This document shows, piece by piece, positions 1-7,508 of a stretch of DNA of 64,000 nt. The translations under genes and the position numbers were made by a program. The DNA comes from Streptomyces sp. A1277 (GTDB lineage Bacteria > Actinomycetota > Actinomycetes > Streptomycetales > Streptomycetaceae): NCBI RefSeq assembly GCF_004795015.1, contig NZ_SSBI01000035.1, positions 20,944-84,943 on the forward strand. Reading direction: 5' to 3'. Every line of letters begins with the position of its first letter. Position 1 is the stretch's first letter. The notes under the pieces are model-generated. The model made no database searches and had not been told where the DNA came from. It saw nothing but the letters and a program-made list of their open reading frames with translations.

Positions 1-45
1 CGTGCGGGCCCCACCGGCCCGTACTTTCCGATGACGGAAACGCTA

Positions 46-70
46 CGTTGCGTTCACTGAGCTGGCAACG
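46..70. promoter_or_regulatory. Inverted hexamer pair CGTTGC-N13-GCAACG
   Basis: CGTTGC (46-51) and GCAACG (65-70) are exact inverted repeats separated by 13 bases. The same hexamer with the same 13-base spacing, in the opposite orientation, occurs at 141-167 in front of the regulator gene at 244. This looks like a second operator copy for that regulator, possibly acting on a gene to the left of the window. The function is inferred; the repeats are seen directly. Confidence 0.4.
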
Positions 71-140
71 ACCTGCGTGCACCAGATTCGCATAACTGCA
101 CGCGGGAGCAGATAAGTTGATGCAATGACCCGCACCTAAC

Positions 141-193
141 GCAACGATCGGCCACACCATTCGTTGCAATGGAATGGGCGCGAACGCTATAGT
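141..193 (+). promoter_or_regulatory. Putative autoregulated promoter with inverted-repeat operator
   Basis: GCAACGA (141-147) and TCGTTGC (161-167) form a perfect 7-bp inverted repeat with a 13-base spacer. The right arm overlaps a -35-like TTGCAA (164-169), followed after 18 bases by a -10-like TATAGT (188-193). A binding protein here would occlude the promoter of the gene starting at 244, as expected for autorepression. An AAGGAG ribosome binding site lies just before that ATG. Confidence 0.5.
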
Positions 194-243
194 CGGCCCA
201 TCGGCCGCCCCAGGGCCGCGCCCAGGCCACGAAGGAGACCGCG

Positions 244-981
244 ATGCCGGGAGGCAGGCTCACCCAGCAGGAACGCCGGCAGATCGCCCGGGGCCTGGCC
301 GACGGCCTGGCCTACGCCGAGATCGCCCGGAACCTGGACCGCCCCACCTCCACGGTCACCCGCGAGGTGACCCGTAACGGCGGCCCCTCCGGCTACCGCG
401 CCGAGGCCGCCCACCGCGCCACCGAGCACCGCGCCCACCGCCGCAGGGAGGCCGAGCCCCGCGAGGCGCGCCCGGCCCCGCAGCCGTACGGACGCGACGC
501 CGACGCGGTGCGCGCGTACGAGGAGGTGTTCACCGCGATGATCATGGCGTCGGGCGCGCCGCCGATGGTGTCCCGAGTGCTGGCCTGCCTGTCCCTCACC
601 GACAGCGGGAGCCTCACCGCCGCCGGTCTCGCCGAACGCCTCGGGGTCAGCCCGGCGTCCGTCTCCAAGGCGATCACGTACCTGGAGGGCCAGGGCATGG
701 TCCGCAGGAAGCGTGATGGGGGCCGCCGCGAGCGCTACACCGTGGACGACGACATCATGTACGAGTCCATGATGGCGAGCGCCCACTCGACCGCCCAGCT
801 CGCGCTGACCGCGCGCCAGGGCGTCCCCGTCCTCGGCCACGACACCCCGGCGGGCACCCGCCTGGAGAACATGGCCCGGTTCCTGAACTACGTCTCCGAA
901 GCCGTGGCCCGCGCGGCGGAGGAGGCCCGTGACCTCCTCCACACGAAACCGGGGACGCCGCCCCCCGACACCCCCGCCTGA
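244..981 (+). CDS. Two-HTH transcriptional regulator (HTH_38-like plus MarR-like winged helix)
   Basis: A 245-residue cytoplasmic DNA-binding protein. Residues about 5-45 read as an IS30-type HTH_38 helix-turn-helix (LTQQERRQIARGL, then a recognition helix around STVTREVTRNGG). A basic, Ala/Arg-rich linker follows. Residues about 100-165 form a MarR/GbsR-like winged helix (GLAERLGVSPASVSKAITYL), and the C-terminus is helical. The ATG has a good AAGGAG site. Although the N-terminal HTH is shared with IS30 transposases, no DDE catalytic domain is present, so this is a regulator and not a mobile element. It sits alone, convergent with the acyl-CoA ligase gene. Its ligand is unknown. The inverted repeat overlapping its promoter suggests autoregulation. 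Confidence 0.75.
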   Translation: MPGGRLTQQERRQIARGLADGLAYAEIARNLDRPTSTVTREVTRNGGPSGYRAEAAHRATEHRAHRRREAEPREARPAPQPYGRDADAVRAYEEVFTAMIMASGAPPMVSRVLACLSLTDSGSLTAAGLAERLGVSPASVSKAITYLEGQGMVRRKRDGGRRERYTVDDDIMYESMMASAHSTAQLALTARQGVPVLGHDTPAGTRLENMARFLNYVSEAVARAAEEARDLLHTKPGTPPPDTPA

Positions 982-1023
982 CCGCGCCCCGGCGGCACGG
1001 GGCGCGGTCGGGACGCCGCCCCC

Positions 1024-2937
1024 TCACTTCCGGTACAGCGCCTCGATCTCGTCCGCGAAGTCCCGCGCGATGGCGTCCCGCTTCAGCTTCAGGGACGGTG
1101 TGAGGTGGCCGCCCTCCTCGGTGAAGTCCACCGGCAGGACCGTGAACTTGCGGATCGACTCGGCCCGGGAGACGAGCCGGTTGGCCTCGTCCACCGCGCG
1201 CTGGAGCGCCGAGCGCAGCTCCTCGTCGTGGACGAGTTCGCGCAGGGGCACGTCCCTCTTCTTGCGCATCTGCCGCCAGTGCGCGAGCCCGTCCGGCTCC
1301 AGGGTGATCAGGGCGGTGATGAACGAGCGGTTGTCGCCGACCACCATGCACTGGCTGACCAGCGGGTGGGCGCGCAGCCAGTCCTCCAGCGGGGCCGGGG
1401 TGACGTTCTTGCCGCCCGAGGTGATGATGATGTCCTTCTTGCGGCCGGTGATCGTGAGGTAGCCGTCCTGGTCCAGCGCGCCCAGGTCACCGGTGGCGAA
1501 CCAGCCGCCGTCGAGCACGGGCACGGCCTCGCCGCGCTCGGTGTCCCAGTAGCCACGGAACACCTGCCCGCCGCTGAGCAGCACCTCGCCGTCGTCGGCT
1601 ATGCGGACGGCGGTGCCGGGCATCGGCCAGCCGACCGTGCCCAGGCGGGGCTTGAGCGGCGGGGTGACGGTGGCGGCGGCGGTGGTCTCGGTCAGCCCGT
1701 AGCCCTCGAAGATCTCGATGCCGGCGCCCGCGTAGAAGGCGGCGAGCCGGCGGCCCAGCGGCGAGCCGCCGCAGATCGCGTACCGGACGTGGCCGCCGAG
1801 CGCGGCCCGGATGCGGCGGTAGACCAGCGGGTCGTACAGGGCGCGGGCGGCGCGCAGCCCGAGGCCGGGGCCCGGCCCTGTGCCGTGTTCGGCGGCCTCG
1901 ACGGCCTGGCCGTAGCGCTGGGCGATCCGGGCCGCCCGGTCGAAGGAGGAGGCGCGGCCCATCTTCTCGGCGGTGGCCCGGCCGGTGTTGTAGACCTTCT
2001 CCAGGACGTACGGGATGGCCAGCAGGAACGACGGTTTGAAACCGGCCAGGTCGGCGAGCAGGTCCTCGGTCCGGATGGACGGGGCGTGGCCGAGGCGGAC
2101 GCGGGCGCGCAGGCAGCCGATCGCCACCATCCGGCCGAAGACGTGCGAGAGCGGCAGGAACAGCAGGGTGGACGCCGGGTACTTGCTGACCGACTTGAAG
2201 ACCGGGTGCAGCAGCTCGATGGCGTTGTCCACCTCGGCGAAGAAGTTGCCGTGGGTCAGCACGCAGCCCTTGGGGCGGCCCGTGGTGCCCGAGGTGTAGA
2301 TGAGGGTGGCCGGGGTCTCCGGCTCCAGGGTCGCGCGGCGGGCGGCGACGGCGTCGTCCGGGAGGTCCCTGCCGAGCTTCTTCAGCCGGCCGAGCGCACC
2401 CGTGTCGAACTGCCAGAGGTGGGCGAGGCCGCCGAGCTGCTTGCGTTCCTGGCTGATGATCCGGCCCTGGTCGGCGGTCTCGACGGCGCAGGCGACGGCC
2501 CCGGAGTCCTGGAGTATCCAGCGGGCCTGGAAGGCGGAGGAGGTCGGGTAGATGGGGACGGTGACCAGACCGGCGGCCCAGGCGGCGAAGTCGAGCAGCG
2601 TCCACTCGTACGTCGTGCGGGCCATGATCGCGATCCGGTCGCCGCCGCGCAGGCCCTCCGCGATCAGGCCCTTGGCGACGGCGAGCACCTCGGCGGCGAA
2701 GTCGGCCGCCGTCACGTCCCGCCAGCTGCCGTCCGGCTGCTTGCGGCTGATGACGGCGTCGGCGGGGGCCTCGCGGGCGTTGTCGAACGGGATCTCGGCG
2801 AGCGAGCCGCGCCGGACGGGCGGGGCGAACGCCGGTACGGAGACCTGCCGGACGGTGCCGTCGGCGGCCCGGACCTTCGCCGGCTCGACCAGGACGGGGG
2901 CGGCGGGCGCGGGGGACGGGGCGGGTGGCGTGGACAC
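1024..2937 (-). CDS. Long-chain fatty acid--CoA ligase (AMP-dependent synthetase)
   Basis: A 637-residue enzyme that should activate long-chain fatty acids to acyl-CoA through an acyl-adenylate. Visible ANL-superfamily motifs are the P-loop-like YTSGTTGRPKG near residue 215, GYGLTETTAA near 415, the TGD motif in WFATGDLG, and TGRKKDIIITSGGKNV with the hinge and substrate-binding residues near 500. Length and motif order match the actinobacterial FadD15 type. The GTG start has a GAGGAG site six bases upstream. The gene lies downstream of the thiolase on the same strand, but a 246-bp gap with a large hairpin separates them, so it probably has its own promoter. Its role could be fatty acid degradation or supply of acyl-CoA for lipid synthesis. 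Confidence 0.9.
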   Translation of the reverse strand: MSTPPAPSPAPAAPVLVEPAKVRAADGTVRQVSVPAFAPPVRRGSLAEIPFDNAREAPADAVISRKQPDGSWRDVTAADFAAEVLAVAKGLIAEGLRGGDRIAIMARTTYEWTLLDFAAWAAGLVTVPIYPTSSAFQARWILQDSGAVACAVETADQGRIISQERKQLGGLAHLWQFDTGALGRLKKLGRDLPDDAVAARRATLEPETPATLIYTSGTTGRPKGCVLTHGNFFAEVDNAIELLHPVFKSVSKYPASTLLFLPLSHVFGRMVAIGCLRARVRLGHAPSIRTEDLLADLAGFKPSFLLAIPYVLEKVYNTGRATAEKMGRASSFDRAARIAQRYGQAVEAAEHGTGPGPGLGLRAARALYDPLVYRRIRAALGGHVRYAICGGSPLGRRLAAFYAGAGIEIFEGYGLTETTAAATVTPPLKPRLGTVGWPMPGTAVRIADDGEVLLSGGQVFRGYWDTERGEAVPVLDGGWFATGDLGALDQDGYLTITGRKKDIIITSGGKNVTPAPLEDWLRAHPLVSQCMVVGDNRSFITALITLEPDGLAHWRQMRKKRDVPLRELVHDEELRSALQRAVDEANRLVSRAESIRKFTVLPVDFTEEGGHLTPSLKLKRDAIARDFADEIEALYRK

Positions 2938-3000
2938 GTGCGGCTCCTCGGCATCGGGGTCGGGCGGTTCACTGGGGCCGGCGGGTGGCCGCCGGGTGGT

Positions 3001-3055
3001 GCGGGCCCGGCCGGCGGCCGGGGTGGTACGTACGCGGGCCCGGCCGGCGGCCGGG
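3001..3055. repeat. 22-bp direct repeat in intergenic gap
   Basis: A 22-bp GC-only sequence beginning GCGGGCCCGGCC is present exactly at 3001-3022 and again at 3034-3055, a 33-bp period. It lies between the thiolase and the acyl-CoA ligase genes. It could be a remnant of slipped-strand duplication or a structured 5' leader for the ligase mRNA; nothing in the sequence decides which. Confidence 0.7.
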
Positions 3056-3122
3056 TTCGGGCGCGTACGACGGGCGCCGGTGCCGGGGCAGCCGGTTCGC
3101 GCTCGTACGGCTGGTGCGCGCC

Positions 3123-3174
3123 CCGTACGGGCGTGCGGTGCGCGGGTCCCGCCGCGCCCGTCACGCCCGTACGG
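3123..3174 (-). terminator. Large hairpin downstream of thiolase
   Basis: A 13-bp perfect inverted repeat (CCGTACGGGCGTG and its complement) spans 3123-3174. The loop contains a second small stem (GCGCGG...CCGCGC). It starts 10 bases past the thiolase stop on the minus strand, with no U-tract, as is common for Streptomyces terminators. It probably ends thiolase transcription before the acyl-CoA ligase gene. Confidence 0.6.
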
Positions 3175-3183
3175 CGGGCGGCC

Positions 3184-4461
3184 TCACACGCGTTCGAGGA
3201 TGGCCGTGACGCCCTGGCCGCCCGCCGCGCAGACCGAGATCAGGCCCCGGCCGGGGGCGTCCCGTTCGGCGAGGAGCTTGGCGAGCGTGGCGACGATGCG
3301 GGCGCCCGTCGCGGCGAACGGGTGCCCGGTCGCCAGGGAGGACCCCGCCACGTTGAGCCGGTCCCGGTCCACGGGCGCGAGCCCCTGCTTCTCCCAGGCG
3401 GCCAGCGTGGCCAGCACCTGGGAGGCGAACGCCTCGTGGATCTCGAAGAGGTCGAAGTCCTCGATGGAGAGCCCGGCCCGCTCCAGCATCCGGGGCACGG
3501 CGTACGCGGGCGCCATCAGCAGCCCGTCCTCGCCGCCCACGTAGTCGACGGCGGCCGTCTCGTACAGGGACAGATACGCCTGGGGTTCCAGGCCGTGCCG
3601 CTCGGCCCACTCCTCGCTCGCCAGGAGCACGGTCGCGGCGCCGTCCGTGAGCGGGGTCGAGTTGCCCGCGGTCATCGTCGCGTCCGGGTGGTCCGCGCCG
3701 AACACCGGCTTCAGCGTGGCGAGTTTCTCCACCGTGGAGCCGGGGCGCAGGTTCTGGTCCCGGTCCAGGCCGAGGTACGGGACGACGAGGTCGTCCAGGA
3801 AGCCCCGCTCGTACGCGGCGGCGAGGCGCTGGTGGCTGGTGGCGGCCAGCAGGTCCTGGTCGGCGCGGGCGATGTCCCACTGCCGGGCGGTGACCGCCGC
3901 GTGGTCGCCCATCGAGAGGCCGGTGCGCGGTTCGGCGTTGCGCGGGATGTCGGGGACGAGGTGCCGGGGCCGTACGCCCGTCAGGGCCTTCGCCCGGCCG
4001 CCCGCCGACTTCGCGCGCCGGGCCGACAGCAGCAGCCTGCGCAGCTCGTCGTTGACGCCGAGCGGCGCGTCGCTCGTGGTGTCGGTGCCGCCCGCGACGG
4101 CCGAGTCGATGGCCCCGAGCATGATCTTGTTCGCGGCGGCTATGACCGCCTGGAGGCCGGTGCCGCACGCCTGTTGGACGTCGTAGGCAGGGGTGCGCGG
4201 GTCGAGCAGCGAACCGAGCACGGTCTCGCGGGCCAGGTTGAAGTCCCGGCTGTGCTTGAGGACCGCGCCCGCGGCGAACTCGCCGACCCGCTCCCCCTGG
4301 AGTCCGAAACGCTCGACGAGCCCGTTCAGCGCGGCGGTCAGCATCTGCTGGTTGGATGCCTGTGCATAGGGCCCGTCGGAGCGCGCGAAGGGGATGCGGC
4401 TGCCGCCGATGACCGCGACCCGGCGGGGCTGCGGGAGTGCGAGGGGGATCAACTCGACCAA
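3184..4461 (-). CDS. Acetyl-CoA C-acyltransferase (thiolase)
   Basis: A 425-residue thiolase of the mycobacterial FadA2/FadI type, cleaving 3-ketoacyl-CoA or condensing acyl-CoAs. The nucleophilic Cys is C99 in QQACGTG. The other active-site motifs are EIHEAFASQ, GHPFAATGAR (His) and the C-terminal Cys in SVCAAGGQGV. It is divergent from a two-domain FabG and MaoC; the trio resembles the mycobacterial fadA2-fabG4-htdX cluster. The start is uncertain: the only in-frame initiator is TTG at 4461, since the nearby ATG (4466) is out of frame. The AGGAG upstream fits that ATG better than the TTG. An operator-like palindrome at 4488-4509 should control this gene and fabG together. Confidence 0.9.
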   Translation of the reverse strand: MVELIPLALPQPRRVAVIGGSRIPFARSDGPYAQASNQQMLTAALNGLVERFGLQGERVGEFAAGAVLKHSRDFNLARETVLGSLLDPRTPAYDVQQACGTGLQAVIAAANKIMLGAIDSAVAGGTDTTSDAPLGVNDELRRLLLSARRAKSAGGRAKALTGVRPRHLVPDIPRNAEPRTGLSMGDHAAVTARQWDIARADQDLLAATSHQRLAAAYERGFLDDLVVPYLGLDRDQNLRPGSTVEKLATLKPVFGADHPDATMTAGNSTPLTDGAATVLLASEEWAERHGLEPQAYLSLYETAAVDYVGGEDGLLMAPAYAVPRMLERAGLSIEDFDLFEIHEAFASQVLATLAAWEKQGLAPVDRDRLNVAGSSLATGHPFAATGARIVATLAKLLAERDAPGRGLISVCAAGGQGVTAILERV

Positions 4462-4487
4462 CTCATCTCGACCAACTCCTGACTCTT

Positions 4488-4509
4488 GAGTAACCTTACT
4501 CCGGAGTAA
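4488..4509. promoter_or_regulatory. Alternating GAGTAA/TTACTC operator between thiolase and fabG
   Basis: GAGTAA (4488-4493), TTACTC (4496-4501) and GAGTAA (4504-4509) alternate with two-base gaps. This gives two overlapping palindromes, GAGTAACCTTACTC and TTACTCCGGAGTAA. They lie in the divergent promoter region. The shape is typical of TetR-family operators, and a TetR gene closes this cluster at 6725-7372, so that protein is the natural candidate. Binding is inferred. Confidence 0.6.
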
Positions 4510-4537
4510 ATCTACGACCGAGCAGGGAGTCTGGACA

Positions 4538-5857
4538 ATGGCCGACCGCTATCTGCACCTGACCGGCACGGCACCCGGCAGGTTCCTCACCCGGAAGCTC
4601 GGCCTCCCGCAGCCCGCGCGGCTGCGGCGCTGGACCCTGGAGACACCGGCGCTCACCGGCCCGGTCCTCCACCTCACCGCCGGGGAGTCCGCCGTCACCG
4701 AGGAGCTGGCCGCGATCCTCGCCGCGACCGGCCTGGAGGTGGTCGCGCGCGCCGACCGGCCCGCCGCGCTCGTGCTGGACGCGACGGCCGTCGACACCGC
4801 CGCCGGGCTCGCCGCCGTGCACGCGGCCCTGCACCCGGTCGTCCGCTCGCTCGCCCCCGGCGGCCGGGTCGTCGTCCTCGGGGTGCGGCCGTCCCCGGAC
4901 GACCACCACCAGGCCGCCGCCCAGCAGGCGCTGGAGGGCTTCGTGCGCTCCCTCGGCAAGGAGATCGGCAAGGGCGCCACCGTGCAACTGGTGCGCATCG
5001 CCCCCGGAGCCGTCGCCGCCGCCGAATCCACGCTGCGCTTCCTGCTCTCGCCCCGGTCCGCCTACATCAGCGGCCAGGTCATCGAGGTGGCCGACGCCGC
5101 CCCCGACCCGGTCGCCGACTGGGCCGCCCCGCTCGCCGGCCGCACCGCCCTGGTCACCGGCGCCGCCCGGGGCATCGGGGCCTCCGTCGCCTCGGTCCTG
5201 GCCCGCGACGGCGCCCACGTCATCTGCCTGGACATCCCGCAGGCCCAGGAGGACCTGGTGCGCACCGCCGACCGCCTCGGCGCGACCGCCCTCCCGCTGG
5301 ACATCACGGCGGACGACGCGGCCGAACGCATCGCGGCCGCCGCCCCGGACGGGCTCGACATCCTCGTCCACAACGCCGGCATCACCCGCGACCGGCGGCT
5401 CGCCAACATGCCGGCCGAACGCTGGGCCTCGGTCATCGACGTCAACCTGGACAGCGTCCTGCGCACCACCGACGCCCTGCTGAAGGCCGGCACGGTCAAC
5501 CGGGGCGGCCGGATCGTCGCCACCGCCTCCATCGCGGGCATCGCCGGCAACAACGGCCAGACCAACTACGCGGCCAGCAAGGCCGGCGTCATCGGCCTCG
5601 TCCGCTCGCTCGCCCCGCGCGCCGCCGCCGACCACGGCGTCACGGTCAACGCGGTGGCCCCCGGCTTCATCGAGACGAAGATGACCGCGGCCGTACCGCT
5701 GTTCATCCGCGAGGCGGGCCGCCGGATGAACTCCCTCTCCCAGGGCGGGCTTCCGGTCGACGTCGCCGAGACCACCGCCTGGTTCGCCCAGCCCGCGTCG
5801 ACGGCCGTCAACGGCCAGGTCGTCCGGGTCTGCGGCCAGAGCCTGCTGGGAGCGTGA
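4538..5857 (+). CDS. fabG: 3-oxoacyl-ACP/acyl-CoA reductase, two-domain FabG4-like
   Basis: A 439-residue short-chain dehydrogenase, longer than the usual ~250. Residues about 1-200 form a degenerate flavodoxin-like domain. Residues about 205-439 form the catalytic SDR domain, with the nucleotide-binding GAARGIG motif, the NAG motif in HNAGITRDR, a catalytic Ser in ATASIAG and Tyr-Lys in NYAASKAG. This architecture is that of high-molecular-weight FabG (M. tuberculosis Rv0242c), which reduces 3-ketoacyl-CoA with NADH. The ATG start is preceded by AGGGAG. maoC follows after only four bases, so the two are co-transcribed and probably translationally linked. With the thiolase it supplies two consecutive steps of a beta-oxidation-like or elongation-like cycle. 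Confidence 0.88.
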   Translation: MADRYLHLTGTAPGRFLTRKLGLPQPARLRRWTLETPALTGPVLHLTAGESAVTEELAAILAATGLEVVARADRPAALVLDATAVDTAAGLAAVHAALHPVVRSLAPGGRVVVLGVRPSPDDHHQAAAQQALEGFVRSLGKEIGKGATVQLVRIAPGAVAAAESTLRFLLSPRSAYISGQVIEVADAAPDPVADWAAPLAGRTALVTGAARGIGASVASVLARDGAHVICLDIPQAQEDLVRTADRLGATALPLDITADDAAERIAAAAPDGLDILVHNAGITRDRRLANMPAERWASVIDVNLDSVLRTTDALLKAGTVNRGGRIVATASIAGIAGNNGQTNYAASKAGVIGLVRSLAPRAAADHGVTVNAVAPGFIETKMTAAVPLFIREAGRRMNSLSQGGLPVDVAETTAWFAQPASTAVNGQVVRVCGQSLLGA

Positions 5858-5861
5858 CCCC

Positions 5862-6728
5862 GTGCCGAGCCTGACCCTCTCGCTGGCCCGGGGCGCCCTC
5901 ACCTCCCCCCTCAAGCGGGCGGGACGGCCGGACGCCACCCTGCCCGCCGACCGCCCGAGCCTGCCGGCCGCCCCCGCCGCCCCCGGCCCGCTGGCCGCGT
6001 ACCGCCGCATATGCGGCTTCGCGGACTCCGGCCCGCTGCCGGTCACGTACCCGCACGTCCTGGCGTTCCCGCTCGCCATGCGGCTGATGACCCGCCGCAG
6101 CTTCCCGCTCCCGGTCACCGGCCTCGTCCACACCTGGATCGAGATATCCGCCCACCGCGCCCTGCGCCCCGAGGACCGGCTCGCACTCACGGTGCACGCC
6201 GAGGAGTTGACACCGCACCGGCGCGGCACGGAGGTCACCGTGGTGACCGAGGCCCGTCTCGCGGGCGAGCTGGTGTGGGAGTCCCGCAGCGGCTACCTCT
6301 CCCGGCACGCGCCGCGTTCGGGAACGGAAACGGGCCCGGGAACGCGCACGGAAACGGGCCCGGGAACGCGCACGGGGACCGCGCACTCCGCCGCGCCCCC
6401 GGAAGCAGCCCCCGATCTTCCCGCCGTCGCCGAGTGGCGGCTGCCCGCCGACCTCGGGCGGCGGTACGCGGCGGCCTCGGGCGACCGCAACCCGATCCAC
6501 CTCTACCCGCTGACCGCCCGGCTGTTCGGCTTCCCCCGGGCCATAGCCCACGGCATGTGGACCGTCGCCCGCTGCCTGGCCGAGGCCCCCGAACCGGACC
6601 GGATCCGTACCGTACGGGCCGACTTCCGCGCACCCGTCCTGCTGCCCGGCACCGTCACCTACGCCACCGACGGCACCGCGTTCCAGCTGCGCGGCGGCGA
6701 GCGCGTCCACCTCACGGGGACCGTCTAG
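5862..6728 (+). CDS. MaoC/HtdX-like hot-dog dehydratase
   Basis: A 288-residue protein likely to hydrate or dehydrate enoyl/3-hydroxyacyl thioesters, next in the cycle to FabG. The C-terminal hot-dog carries the hydratase-2 signature around GDRNPIHLYPLTARLFGF followed by AIAHGMW. The N-terminal half is a degenerate hot-dog, as in M. tuberculosis Rv0241c (HtdX). The GTG start lies four bases after the fabG stop. Between the two hot-dogs, codons near residues 155-170 carry an exact 24-bp tandem duplication (6324-6371) that repeats ETGPGTRT, probably only lengthening a flexible linker. The stop codon shares the sequence CTAG with the convergent TetR gene stop. Confidence 0.85.
   Translation: MPSLTLSLARGALTSPLKRAGRPDATLPADRPSLPAAPAAPGPLAAYRRICGFADSGPLPVTYPHVLAFPLAMRLMTRRSFPLPVTGLVHTWIEISAHRALRPEDRLALTVHAEELTPHRRGTEVTVVTEARLAGELVWESRSGYLSRHAPRSGTETGPGTRTETGPGTRTGTAHSAAPPEAAPDLPAVAEWRLPADLGRRYAAASGDRNPIHLYPLTARLFGFPRAIAHGMWTVARCLAEAPEPDRIRTVRADFRAPVLLPGTVTYATDGTAFQLRGGERVHLTGTV
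6324..6371. repeat. 24-bp exact tandem duplication inside maoC-like gene
   Basis: The unit starting ACGGAAACGGGCCCGGGA occurs at 6324-6347 and 6348-6371 with no mismatch. It keeps the frame and adds eight residues (ETGPGTRT) to the Gly/Thr-rich linker. Its perfection suggests a recent slippage event that may vary between strains. Confidence 0.9.
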
Positions 6729-7372
6729 GACTCCGCCGGCAGCTGCCACGGGCGGCCGTTCATCAGGTTCTCCAGGCCCGCCCAGGAGAAGTTCATCAAG
6801 GTGGCCGCCGCCTCCCGGGCCGAGACGCCCGGGGTCTCGTTGGCCCAGCCGGCCAGCGACTCCGCCGCGCCCACCAGCGCCTGCGCGAGGCCCGCCACGT
6901 CCCGGTCCGGGAGCGCCGGATCGTGGTGCGCCTCGCGGGCGGCGGCCCCGATCAGCCCCGTCACGAACGCGACGATCTCCTCGCGCATCACGTTGACCTC
7001 GGTGGCGAACGGCTCCCCGTGCGTCCGCGCCTGCCGGTACAGCACCGCCCAGCCGTCCGGGTTCTCCGCGGTGTGCGTGAAGAACGCCCGCAGCCCGTCC
7101 CAGAGTTGGCGGTCGGCCGGCAGCCCCGGCTCGACGCCCGCCTGGACCGCGGCGAGCAGCGCCTGCGCCTCGCGCCGGATGCACGCGGTGAAGAGTTCGT
7201 CCTTGGAATTCAGGTAGAGATAGACCAGCGGCTTGGACACACCGGCCAGCTCGGCGATCTCGTCCATCGATGCGGCCCGGTACCCCCGCTGCCCGAACGT
7301 CTGCACCGCGGCGTCCATCATCTGCCGCTCACGCACCGCGCGCGGCATCCGCTTGTTCCTCACAGCACCCAC
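6725..7372 (-). CDS. TetR-family transcriptional regulator
   Basis: A 215-residue repressor. The N-terminal HTH is visible at residues about 18-60 (AVQTFGQRGYRAASM, MDEIAELAGVSKPLVYLYL, then NSKDEL). The C-terminal helices form the ligand pocket and dimer interface. The GTG start has a GGAGG site eight bases upstream. It is convergent with maoC, and the two stop codons overlap in CTAG. It closes the lipid block, so it probably controls the divergent thiolase and fabG-maoC transcripts through the operator at 4488-4509, with an acyl-CoA or related lipid as inducer. This target is inferred from position and operator shape. The short gap to the symporter gene holds that gene's terminator. Confidence 0.85.
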   Translation of the reverse strand: MGAVRNKRMPRAVRERQMMDAAVQTFGQRGYRAASMDEIAELAGVSKPLVYLYLNSKDELFTACIRREAQALLAAVQAGVEPGLPADRQLWDGLRAFFTHTAENPDGWAVLYRQARTHGEPFATEVNVMREEIVAFVTGLIGAAAREAHHDPALPDRDVAGLAQALVGAAESLAGWANETPGVSAREAAATLMNFSWAGLENLMNGRPWQLPAES

Positions 7373-7456
7373 GTCGACTTCCTCCCTCCCCCCGCAGCAC
7401 TACTCCCCGGTAAGGGTACGGGGCCGCGGGGCCAGGACCCTCGTACGGAGCGCACG

Positions 7457-7489
7457 AGGGCCCCTCCTCCGCGCGGGAGAAGGGGCCCT
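7457..7489 (-). terminator. Terminator of symporter gene
   Basis: AGGGCCCCT at 7457-7465 pairs with AGGGGCCCT at 7481-7489, and the stem is extended by CTCC/GGGAG with one mismatch around a GCGC loop. It starts about 20 bases after the minus-strand stop at 7509. Confidence 0.75.
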
Positions 7490-7508
7490 CAGGTGGTGGA
7501 ACGGGCGG

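Noticed and set aside
244..981. IS30-like transposase fragment
   Set aside because: Only the HTH resembles IS30; there is no DDE domain or terminal inverted repeats, and a second HTH follows.
1105..4482. Plus-strand open frame of 1125 codons
   Set aside because: It is the antisense shadow of the acyl-CoA ligase and thiolase genes; the sequence is low-complexity and has no family signature.
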